Below, in pieces: positions 7,527-14,163 of a stretch of DNA of 17,474 nucleotides; position 1 is the stretch's first letter, and every line of letters starts with the position of its first letter. The stretch lies in contig JAITEK010000119.1 in the NCBI GenBank assembly GCA_031282085.1, positions 1-17,474 on the forward strand, in the 5' to 3' direction. Position numbers and translations under genes: made by a program. The stretch is from Coriobacteriales bacterium (GTDB taxonomy: Bacteria > Actinomycetota > Coriobacteriia > Coriobacteriales > UBA8131). A model generated the notes under the pieces. It searched no databases and was not told the DNA's origin. It saw only the letters and a program-made list of their open reading frames with translations.

Positions 7527-7561
7527 CCCAGTGGTTTTCCGCTGGATGAAAGGTTGAATCG

Positions 7562-8674
7562 TTGGTGAGCGGCGTACTTGCAGCCATTGTTTTCTGTGTG
7601 GCCATTCCCTTTGTCATAATGGCCATGTTAGCACCCTCACTTAAAGCCAGTGCCCCCAAAACCCGCAACTTCCGCGGTGTCTTGGTATACAACGGCTTAG
7701 GCATCGTCTGGTTCGTCTGGCTCATCTCGTTTTGGGTGGGCGCGCATCTCCTCGCGACCCTGCACATCGATCAACCGGCCTGGATACGTTATCTCGTCCC
7801 CCTGTTCCCCGTGCTTGCGGGCTCGTGCGCCTTTGGTTTGTTTGATGATTGGGCGGGCAGCAACCTTACGCGGGGCTTCGGCGGTCACCTCAAGGCGCTC
7901 ATGCGTGGGCGGCTCACCACAGGTGGCCTCAAGTTCCTCGGCATAGGCTTCTTGAGCCTGTTCCTGGCCATCTCGTTGTACTACACCGGCGCCGCATCGA
8001 TTCCGCGGGTACTGCTCGTAACCTGCGCCATCGCGTTGACCGCCAACCTGATGAACCTGTTCGACCTGCGCCCTGGCAGGGCACAGAAGATATACCTTCT
8101 CGGTCTGGCACTCGCGCTTTGTCTCATCGCCGCTTTTGGGGTGGTTCAGCTCAAAGGCTTTGACCTTGTGGCTCTGGCGCTTGTCGGCTTGGGCCCGCTG
8201 TTGGCGGTTTGGCGCTTCGACCTCGGCGAACAGGGCATGATAGGGGACGCGGGCGCGAACTCCATGGGCGCCTTCCTGGGCTTTCTGTACGCGACAGCCC
8301 TGCCCGAGTGGGCGCTTGCCTTTGTGGTGCTTGTGTTGGTTGCGGTTAACCTGCTGAGCGAGCGCGTCTCGTTCTCTAAGATAATCGAGGGCAACAGGGT
8401 GCTTGCCCGCTTGGACGCGTGGGGGCGGAAGAAGGATGCGTTGCATGCTCTTGATGCAGAGGCGGCTGTTTTCGCGGCCGAAGATTCCCGTGCGGAGCGC
8501 GGGAATGACAATAGGACGGCGGGGAACAGCAATGAGGCGGCGGGGAATGACGACAAGGAGACGGCCGAGGATGGCAAGAAGGTGGCCGAGGATGACAACA
8601 ACAGCAGCAAGGGTGATAGTGAGACAAATGGCAATACACGTGGTGATGGCGTAGAAACGGAAGTGGGCGAGTAG
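7562..8674 (+). CDS. MraY/WecA-like polyprenyl-phosphate glycosyl-1-phosphate transferase homologue with repeat-derived tail
   Basis: A 370-residue integral membrane protein with about nine helices in residues 1-270. It carries the signatures of the MraY/WecA (glycosyltransferase 4) superfamily, which links a sugar-1-phosphate to undecaprenyl phosphate: LFDDW (D95-D96), RGFGGHLKALMRGRLTTGG (104-122), NLFDLRPGRA (165-174, replacing the MraY NLTDGLDGL type) and MIGDAGANSMGA (226-237, with D229). It is shorter than MraY and lacks MraY's substrate-specific loops, so I infer a paralogous transferase acting in an envelope pathway with the neighbouring MurJ fusion. The start is TTG 7562 (AAAGG 8 bases upstream) or GTG 7565. 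Residues about 300-370 are a hydrophilic tail rich in N, D, G and E, encoded by a REP-like hairpin and 21-bp repeats. The stop is 1 bp before pyrG. Confidence 0.82.
   Translation: MVSGVLAAIVFCVAIPFVIMAMLAPSLKASAPKTRNFRGVLVYNGLGIVWFVWLISFWVGAHLLATLHIDQPAWIRYLVPLFPVLAGSCAFGLFDDWAGSNLTRGFGGHLKALMRGRLTTGGLKFLGIGFLSLFLAISLYYTGAASIPRVLLVTCAIALTANLMNLFDLRPGRAQKIYLLGLALALCLIAAFGVVQLKGFDLVALALVGLGPLLAVWRFDLGEQGMIGDAGANSMGAFLGFLYATALPEWALAFVVLVLVAVNLLSERVSFSKIIEGNRVLARLDAWGRKKDALHALDAEAAVFAAEDSRAERGNDNRTAGNSNEAAGNDDKETAEDGKKVAEDDNNSSKGDSETNGNTRGDGVETEVGE
8484..8506. repeat. REP-like hairpin within the 3' end of the MraY-like gene
   Basis: ATTCCCGTGC and GCGCGGGAAT form a 10-bp stem, with one G-T pair, around a 3-nt loop, followed by GACAA. 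This resembles the widespread REP type in which ATTCCCG and CGGGAATGAC arms flank a short GC loop. It is translated as part of the tail (around residues 308-315, SRAERGN). It differs from the GGGACAG-type element at 2930-3037, so two REP families may be present. Confidence 0.6.
8499..8603 (+). repeat. Degenerate 21-bp tandem repeats encoding heptapeptides
   Basis: After the hairpin, five units of about 21 bp beginning GCGGGGAA-like or GCCGAGGA-like code for the heptads GNDNRTA, GNSNEAA, GNDDKET, AEDGKKV and AEDDNNS. The first units repeat the right arm of the hairpin (GCGGGAATGAC), which suggests that the array grew by duplication of that arm. The encoded segment is hydrophilic and probably disordered. 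Confidence 0.6.
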
Positions 8675-8675
8675 C

Positions 8676-10313
8676 ATGGCAAAACATATCTTCGTGACCG
8701 GTGGTGTGGTGTCCTCGTTGGGCAAAGGTATAACCGCGGCGTCACTGGGGCAGCTTCTCAAGGCGCGTGGCTATAAGGTCACCATGCAGAAAGCCGACCC
8801 CTACCTCAACGTCGACCCGGGCACCATGAGCCCCTTCCAGCACGGGGAGGTGTTCGTTACCGACGATGGGCACGAGGGCGACCTCGACTTGGGCCACTAC
8901 GAGCGGTTCATCGACGAGAGCCTTTCACGCGAGTCCAACTTCACGGCTGGCTCCATCTACCAGTCCCTCATCTCCCGCGAGCGCCGCGGCGACTTCCTCG
9001 GCGGCACGGTGCAGGTCATCCCCCACATGACCAACGCCATCAAGGATCGCCTCACCCGCATAGCCGACCAGTCCAACGCCGACATCGTCATCACCGAGAT
9101 AGGCGGTACGATAGGCGACATCGAGTCGTTGCCCTTCATCGAGGCGGCGCGGCAGTTCAAGATGTCCAAGCCCTTGGGCGACGTGCTGTTTGTGCACGTA
9201 ACGCTTGTGCCGTATATCCCGGCGGCCCACGAGGTCAAGACCAAGCCCACGCAGCACTCAGTCAAAGAGCTACGCTCCATCGGCGTGCAGCCCGACTTCA
9301 TCGTCTGCCGTTCCGACCACGACCTGCCCGACAAGGTGCGCGAGAAGATAGCCCTGTTCTGTGACGTGCGGGTGGAGAATGTCATCAACTGCATCGATGC
9401 AGCCAGCATCTACCAGGTGCCGCTCAACCTGTACGCGCAGGACTTCGACGTCAAGGTGCTCAAGGCCCTGCTGCTGGAGCCGGCGGACATCGACCTGCGC
9501 GATTGGAAGACCTACATCAACAAGATGAACAAGCTCAAAGGCGAGGTTGACATTGCGGTGGTGGGCAAATACGTCTCGCTGCCCGACGCGTACCTGAGCA
9601 TCATCGAGGCGCTGGGGCACGCGGGCGTGTTCCACGGGCACAAGGTCAACGTGCACCTCGTCGACGGCGAGACCCTCAAGGAAGACGGTGTTGAGAAGGT
9701 GCTCGCTCCCATGGACGGCATCCTGGTGCCGGGGGGCTTTGGCATACGCGCGTTTGAGGGCAAGATAGCGGCGGTGCGTTACGCGCGTGAGAACCAGGTG
9801 CCCTTCCTCGGCATCTGCCTCGGGCTGCACGCGGCGGTCTGCGAGTTCGCGCGCAACGTCGCGGGTATGACCAACGCCAATTCCGCCGAGTTCGAGAACG
9901 AGGTGCCCTACGAGCTGGAGTACCCCGTTATCGACCTCATGCCCGAGCAGGAGGACATAGACGATCTCGGCGGTACCATGCGCCTGGGCGCCTACCCCTG
10001 CAAGGTTGCAGACAAGACCCGCGCCCTTGCCGCGTACGGCGAGCCGATAATCTACGAACGGCATCGCCATCGCTACGAGGTGAACAATACCTTCCGTGAG
10101 CGTTTGGTTGAGGCAGGGCTCGTCATAAGCGGGCTTTCGCCTGACGCGCGGCTCGTTGAGATGATAGAGCTTGCCGACCACCCGTGGTTTGTCGCGAGCC
10201 AGGGGCACCCGGAGTTCAAGAGCCGCCCCACGCGCCCCCATCCCTTGTTCCGCGAGTTGGTGCGCGCCTCTGTCGCCCGTCGCGAGCGACCCGACACAGC
10301 CCGGAAGGCGTGA
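8676..10313 (+). CDS. pyrG: CTP synthase
   Basis: CTP synthase converts UTP, ATP and glutamine to CTP, the last step of pyrimidine nucleotide synthesis. At 545 residues the length is standard. The synthase domain (1-266) opens with FVTGGVVSSLGKGI and includes KADPYLNVDPGTMSPFQHGE, DDGHEGDLDLGHYERF and EIGGTIGDIES. The class I glutamine amidotransferase domain has the oxyanion loop LVPGGFG, the nucleophile C381 in GICLGLH, and the triad His511/Glu513 in QGHPEF. H385 stands where most family members have Gln (CLGMQ or CLGLQ). ATG 8676 lies one base after the previous stop with only a weak GGGCGAG upstream, so translation probably depends on coupling. CTP also feeds lipid and envelope precursor synthesis, which fits the operon partners loosely. 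Confidence 0.98.
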   Translation: MAKHIFVTGGVVSSLGKGITAASLGQLLKARGYKVTMQKADPYLNVDPGTMSPFQHGEVFVTDDGHEGDLDLGHYERFIDESLSRESNFTAGSIYQSLISRERRGDFLGGTVQVIPHMTNAIKDRLTRIADQSNADIVITEIGGTIGDIESLPFIEAARQFKMSKPLGDVLFVHVTLVPYIPAAHEVKTKPTQHSVKELRSIGVQPDFIVCRSDHDLPDKVREKIALFCDVRVENVINCIDAASIYQVPLNLYAQDFDVKVLKALLLEPADIDLRDWKTYINKMNKLKGEVDIAVVGKYVSLPDAYLSIIEALGHAGVFHGHKVNVHLVDGETLKEDGVEKVLAPMDGILVPGGFGIRAFEGKIAAVRYARENQVPFLGICLGLHAAVCEFARNVAGMTNANSAEFENEVPYELEYPVIDLMPEQEDIDDLGGTMRLGAYPCKVADKTRALAAYGEPIIYERHRHRYEVNNTFRERLVEAGLVISGLSPDARLVEMIELADHPWFVASQGHPEFKSRPTRPHPLFRELVRASVARRERPDTARKA

Positions 10314-10318
10314 GACCC

Positions 10319-11449
10319 ATGAATCCCGAACGGCTCCTCAACACCTTCTTTGAACTGGTGCGCATCGATTCTCCCAGCCTGCGGGAGGGCGCGGTTGCCG
10401 CGTACTGCAAAACGGCGCTTGAGCAGGCAGGATGCACGGTGCGCTTTGACGACAGCGCCGCACGCACCGGCTCCGACACCGGTAATCTCATCGCCACGTT
10501 GCCAGCGCGGGTGGGGCAAGGCGACAGGGCACTTGCCCCGTCCCCCTTCTCCGCACTCTTCTTCTCCGCGCACATGGATACCGTCACTCCGGCTGAGGGT
10601 ATTGAGCCGGTTGTCGCGGACGGCGTCATCACCTCTGCGGGCGAGACCGTCCTCGGCGGGGACGACAAGGCTGGCGTTGCCGCCATCATCGAACTGGTGC
10701 GCGTGCTGGCCGAGGGCGATGCGCCCCATCCCGAGATAGGGGTGCTCCTGTCGGTGGGCGAGGAGATAGGTCTGCTCGGCGCGCGGGAGATGACCCTGGA
10801 GGGCTTTAACGGCGAGCCCTGTTTTGTGCTCGACGCCAATGGCTCGCCGGGTGTGGTCATCATCGGCGCGCCGTATCATTATCTGTTCACCGCGACCTTT
10901 ACCGGCAAGGCGGCCCACGCGGGTATCGAGCCGGAGAAGGGCACCTCAGCCATCGTCCTGGCGTCTGAGGCGGTAGCTGCGATGGATCTGGGGCGGCTCG
11001 ACGAGCATACTACGGCCAATGTGGGCACCATCACGGGCGGCAGCGCCTTTAACATCGTCGCTGACAGTTGCGTTGTGACCGGGGAGACGCGCGCGTTGGA
11101 CAAGCAGCGCGTAGACGAGGTGAACGCCCAGATAACCGCCGCCTGCACAGAGGCGGTACAGGGCACCGAAGGCAGCGTGAGCATCGAGTGGGAGGAGGAG
11201 TACCGCGGCTTTAAGGCCGACGAGAACGACCCGCTTGTGCAGCACGTGCTCGGCGCCGCACGTTCGCTCGGTCTGCCCGCCCAGGTCGCCTTAACGGGCG
11301 GCGGCTCGGACGCCAACGTCTTCGCCGAGAAGGGCCTGCGTCCGCTCGTGCTCGGCACCGGCATGACCGACGTCCACAGCCCCAACGAATCTCTGGCCGT
11401 AAAAGATCTGGAGGATCTCGCCCGCCTCTGCATCGCCATCACGCAGTAA
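10319..11449 (+). CDS. M20-family zinc metallopeptidase, PepT-like
   Basis: A 376-residue cytoplasmic peptidase of the PepT-like branch of M20, expected to remove N-terminal residues from short peptides. The metal ligands are H85 (SAHMDTV, with catalytic D87), D115 (GGDDKAG), E149 (GEEIG, with catalytic E148), D172 (VLDANG) and H353 (DVHSPNE). The dimerisation lid includes FTGKAAHAGIEPEKG, with H200. ATG 10319 is chosen because GGAAGG lies 10 bases upstream and homology begins there; the frame is open further back into pyrG, but that segment is only pyrG sequence read out of frame. Residues about 63-79, just before the first zinc ligand strand, are extra compared with relatives and derive from a degraded palindromic repeat. 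The gene follows pyrG by 5 bp, so it is probably the last gene of this operon. Confidence 0.92.
   Translation: MNPERLLNTFFELVRIDSPSLREGAVAAYCKTALEQAGCTVRFDDSAARTGSDTGNLIATLPARVGQGDRALAPSPFSALFFSAHMDTVTPAEGIEPVVADGVITSAGETVLGGDDKAGVAAIIELVRVLAEGDAPHPEIGVLLSVGEEIGLLGAREMTLEGFNGEPCFVLDANGSPGVVIIGAPYHYLFTATFTGKAAHAGIEPEKGTSAIVLASEAVAAMDLGRLDEHTTANVGTITGGSAFNIVADSCVVTGETRALDKQRVDEVNAQITAACTEAVQGTEGSVSIEWEEEYRGFKADENDPLVQHVLGAARSLGLPAQVALTGGGSDANVFAEKGLRPLVLGTGMTDVHSPNESLAVKDLEDLARLCIAITQ
10510..10546. repeat. Degraded REP unit inside the peptidase gene, related to 2930-3037
   Basis: TTGCCCCGTCCCCC at 10533-10546 is identical to 3014-3027 in the glycosyltransferase element. GGTGGGGCAA at 10510-10519 is identical to the bases just outside that element's left arm (2920-2929), and both are followed within 4-5 bases by GACAG. 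GGGGCAAG (10513-10520) and CTTGCCCC (10532-10539) form an 8-bp stem. The reading frame of the peptidase continues through it. Confidence 0.65.
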
Positions 11450-11501
11450 GGCCACTGTCGCCCGACAAATCGCCCTCATCTACGCAGACAAAGCTCACTG
11501 A

Positions 11502-11510
11502 TGCTATACT
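11502..11510 (+). promoter_or_regulatory. Candidate extended -10 promoter of the LytTR regulator-kinase operon
   Basis: TGCTATACT has the TG-n extension and a TATACT hexamer (one mismatch to TATAAT). No convincing -35 hexamer lies 16-18 bp upstream, as is usual for extended -10 promoters. The 5' leader would be about 47 bases. The rest of the 114-bp gap (11450-11563) shows only a small hairpin (TGTCG/CGACA near 11457-11468) and no strong terminator for the peptidase gene. Confidence 0.5.
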
Positions 11511-11563
11511 GAGCAGGAGTTTGTGCCACGGGGTGGTGTATGTATAAGAGGATGGGGATTTAG

Positions 11564-12298
11564 ATGGCTGCGAACGCCGATGATTCTGCTCTTAGGATAG
11601 CGCTTTGTGAGGACACGCCCGTCGACACCGACTTGCTGACGGCACTTATCGACATGAGCAAAGTGCCTTATGTCCTCGACAGCTTCCCTTCTGGTGAGGC
11701 GTTGTTGGAGGTCTTCCATAAGGAGAAGTACGACCTTATCTTCCTCGACGTGTATATGGGTGAGTTGAGCGGTGTGCAGACGGCGGAGTTCATCCGCGAC
11801 ATCGACACGCAGGTCGTTATCGTCTTCACCACCACCAGCGAGGACTTCACGCGTGAGGGCTATCGCCTCAACGCCTACAAATACCTGCTCAAACCGGTGG
11901 TTGAGGAGGACGTGGTCGACGCGCTCGAGCTCGCCACCCTCAAGCGCGACAAGGCCCAGGGGGCGACGCTTGCCATCGTCACCGACAACATCCCGGTCAT
12001 CATCCCGCTCAACGACATCATCTTCGTGGAGTCGAGCAACCGCAAGTCCGTCATCTACACCACAGGCGAGACCTACGCGACCACGATGACCATCGACGCC
12101 CTTGAGAAGCTGCTGCCCTCGCCGCGCTTTCTGCGCTCGCACCGCTCCTACATCGTCAACCTCGACCATGTGGACGATCTTGAGGAGGACTTCATCATGG
12201 ACAACGGCGAGATCGCCTACGTCGCGGTGAAGAACCACCGCAAGATCAAGCACGCCTATGACGACTACCTTTTTAGCACCGCACGAGGCGATGAATGA
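11564..12298 (+). CDS. LytTR-family response regulator
   Basis: A 244-residue two-component regulator. Residues about 10-125 form a receiver domain with the acidic pair E16-D17, the phospho-acceptor D62 (IFLDVYMGELSG), Thr90/91 and K110 (YLLKPV). Residues about 137-240 form a LytTR DNA-binding domain (IPVIIPLNDIIFVESSNRKS, then RFLRSHRSYIVNL), the fold of AgrA, VirR and LytR, which bind paired short direct repeats. ATG 11564 is preceded by AAGAGGA and GGGGA. The stop overlaps the kinase start by four bases (ATGA), so the kinase downstream is the evident partner. Related systems control peptide sensing, bacteriocins or envelope functions; the target here is unknown, with the convergent ABC transporter the best local candidate. 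Confidence 0.95.
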   Translation: MAANADDSALRIALCEDTPVDTDLLTALIDMSKVPYVLDSFPSGEALLEVFHKEKYDLIFLDVYMGELSGVQTAEFIRDIDTQVVIVFTTTSEDFTREGYRLNAYKYLLKPVVEEDVVDALELATLKRDKAQGATLAIVTDNIPVIIPLNDIIFVESSNRKSVIYTTGETYATTMTIDALEKLLPSPRFLRSHRSYIVNLDHVDDLEEDFIMDNGEIAYVAVKNHRKIKHAYDDYLFSTARGDE

Positions 12299-14133
12299 AC
12301 TCTGAGCAGTTCAAGCGTTTCTCTCTTATAGGTGGGATCGTCTACGCGATAGCTTTGGCCCTGCTAATCTCCCTGCTCGTCGGCTCGGCGCTTTCTGAGC
12401 GTTATAACCTGATCTACTACTGGAACGAGCTGCGCGTCATAAACGACGTCTCCCTGTCGCGCAACGGCGTTGAGGAGGGGAGGATCAAGCTGCCGGCGGT
12501 GCTGCATGACCTCAACCCCGGCGACCGCATAACCCTTGTTACCACCGTCCGGACGGAACCGCACGACAGCCTCCTCATTAAGACCGAAGGCGCCCCCATG
12601 CGGCTCTATGTGGACTCCGACCTCTATGATTCCGATGGAGACCCGGGGACGTTTCCCGTCTTTCAGAAGAATCCTTCTCCCAACCTGCTGTCTGTCATGC
12701 TGCCTGCCGAGTCGAGCGCCAAGGAGATTCGGTTTGAGTACACGATTCCCGAGTCGGTGCACGACCTTGAACTGCCGGCGGCCTATCTGGGGGACAACCA
12801 GATGCTGTTCCTGCATCTGCTCTCGGCGGACGGCATCGCTTTTGCCATTGGGCTTTTGCTCATCTTGGGCGGCATCATAGCTATGAGCATCACGTTCATG
12901 GTTATGTCGCGGGTGCCGCAGGCCGCCTCGCTTCTGTGGCTGGGGTTTGCCTGTCTGTGCGCGGGCTTGTGGGGTTTTTGTAGCAATGACCTGGCGATCT
13001 ATCTCATTCCCGCGCCGAACCTGCTCTACATCGGCTCGGCTATCGGTCTTCTGTACTGTGCCATCCCGTTTTTGCGTTACGGCGAGGCGACGCTCGATCC
13101 GCGGTATCGAGCCGCATTCGCGACGACCCATACGGTCATGCGCGGCGTGTTCATGGTGGCGTTGCTCCTGCACATCAGCGGGCTGTACTCGCTCTCGTAC
13201 AGCCTGGGGCCGTTGCGGTTTCTCTCTCTGGCAACCATTGTCGTCTTCGGGTTGTATGTCTTCTACGAGTTTTTTGCCCGGCACAACCCGCGTGCCCGCA
13301 GCCTCATCATCCCCTGTGCTGTCTTGAGTGTTTGTGCCTTCGCGAGCATTGTGAACTACCTTGTTCCTTTCCTGCAGCCTGAGAGTCTGCTGTTCCAGGT
13401 AGGCATCCTTATATTTGTGGTGTGGACGGGCGTACTCGGTTGGTACTACATCCGCTCGGTCCTTGACGAGGCGGAGCGCAGCGCCCAGCTTGAGTTAGAG
13501 GTCGACGCCATGAACCGCAACCTCGACATGCAGCGCACGCTCTACAACAAGCTCACACAGTCCAACGAGGAGGTGCGCGCGGTGCGACACGACCTGCGCC
13601 ATCAACTTCAGGCCATACGGGGCTACCTGCAGAAAGGCAACGTGGGCGGCGCGCTCGGCTACGTTGAGGCGATAAGCGGCACCATCCCCGAGATAGCCGA
13701 CAAGCTGCTCTGTGACAACTTCGCCGTGAATGCTGTCGCGGTGCATTACCTCGATAAGGCGAACACGGCGCATATCCAGACCGACCTCAAGCTCGTAGTG
13801 CCTGAGGACCTGGGGCAGATACCCAGCAACGACATGAGCATCATCGTCGGCAACCTCTTTGAGAACGCCATCGAGGCATGCATGTTCGTTGAGGAGGAAA
13901 AGCGCTTCATCCGTATGAGCAGCAAGGTGGTGAAAAAGCGCCTGACCCTCGTGATAGACAACAGCTTCGACGGGACTTACACGGAGCGCGGCGGCGAGTT
14001 CTACTCGCGCAAACGCGAAGGCAAGGGCGTCGGTATCTCGTCGGTCCGCGCCGTGGTAGAACGCTACGGCGGCTCCCTCAAATACGAGGTAGCCAACGGC
14101 GTCTTCATGACCTCCCTATACGTGAAGATGTAA
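12295..14133 (+). CDS. Membrane sensor histidine kinase, GHKL (AgrC/LytS-like) type
   Basis: A 612-residue kinase pairing with the LytTR regulator. Residues 10-32 form TM1. Residues 33-176 form an extracytoplasmic, beta-rich domain that could be a 7TMR-DISM-type ligand domain. About seven further helices span 179-388, giving a 7TM-receptor-like layout. A coiled segment (about 389-425) leads to the dimerisation/phosphorylation box RHDLRHQL, with H432 the likely phospho-acceptor. The GHKL ATPase shows NLFENAIEA (N524), DNSFDG (555-560) and GKGVGISSV (576-584). The canonical HisKA domain is absent, as expected for AgrC-like kinases. ATG 12295 overlaps the regulator stop (ATGA). The ligand cannot be read from sequence; hydrophobic helices plus a periplasm-facing domain fit a peptide, lipid or glycan signal. 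Confidence 0.92.
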   Translation: MNSEQFKRFSLIGGIVYAIALALLISLLVGSALSERYNLIYYWNELRVINDVSLSRNGVEEGRIKLPAVLHDLNPGDRITLVTTVRTEPHDSLLIKTEGAPMRLYVDSDLYDSDGDPGTFPVFQKNPSPNLLSVMLPAESSAKEIRFEYTIPESVHDLELPAAYLGDNQMLFLHLLSADGIAFAIGLLLILGGIIAMSITFMVMSRVPQAASLLWLGFACLCAGLWGFCSNDLAIYLIPAPNLLYIGSAIGLLYCAIPFLRYGEATLDPRYRAAFATTHTVMRGVFMVALLLHISGLYSLSYSLGPLRFLSLATIVVFGLYVFYEFFARHNPRARSLIIPCAVLSVCAFASIVNYLVPFLQPESLLFQVGILIFVVWTGVLGWYYIRSVLDEAERSAQLELEVDAMNRNLDMQRTLYNKLTQSNEEVRAVRHDLRHQLQAIRGYLQKGNVGGALGYVEAISGTIPEIADKLLCDNFAVNAVAVHYLDKANTAHIQTDLKLVVPEDLGQIPSNDMSIIVGNLFENAIEACMFVEEEKRFIRMSSKVVKKRLTLVIDNSFDGTYTERGGEFYSRKREGKGVGISSVRAVVERYGGSLKYEVANGVFMTSLYVKM

Positions 14134-14137
14134 CGCG

Positions 14138-14152
14138 GGACGCGCAGCGTCC
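14138..14152. terminator. Weak hairpin between convergent kinase and permease genes
   Basis: GGACGC and GCGTCC form a 6-bp stem around loop GCA in the 30-bp space between the two stop codons. No T-run follows on either strand, so it is at most a weak bidirectional terminator. Its position between convergent genes is the main argument. Confidence 0.3.
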
Positions 14153-14163
14153 TCGTGGCATCG

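Noticed and set aside
10184..10318. Upstream extension of the peptidase start into pyrG
   Set aside because: This stretch overlaps certain pyrG coding sequence and has no family similarity, while ATG 10319 has a GGAAGG site at a suitable distance.
11450..11563. Possible strong terminator or small RNA between the peptidase and the LytTR regulator
   Set aside because: Only short 4-5 bp stems without T-runs are visible; the one supported signal is the extended -10 element.
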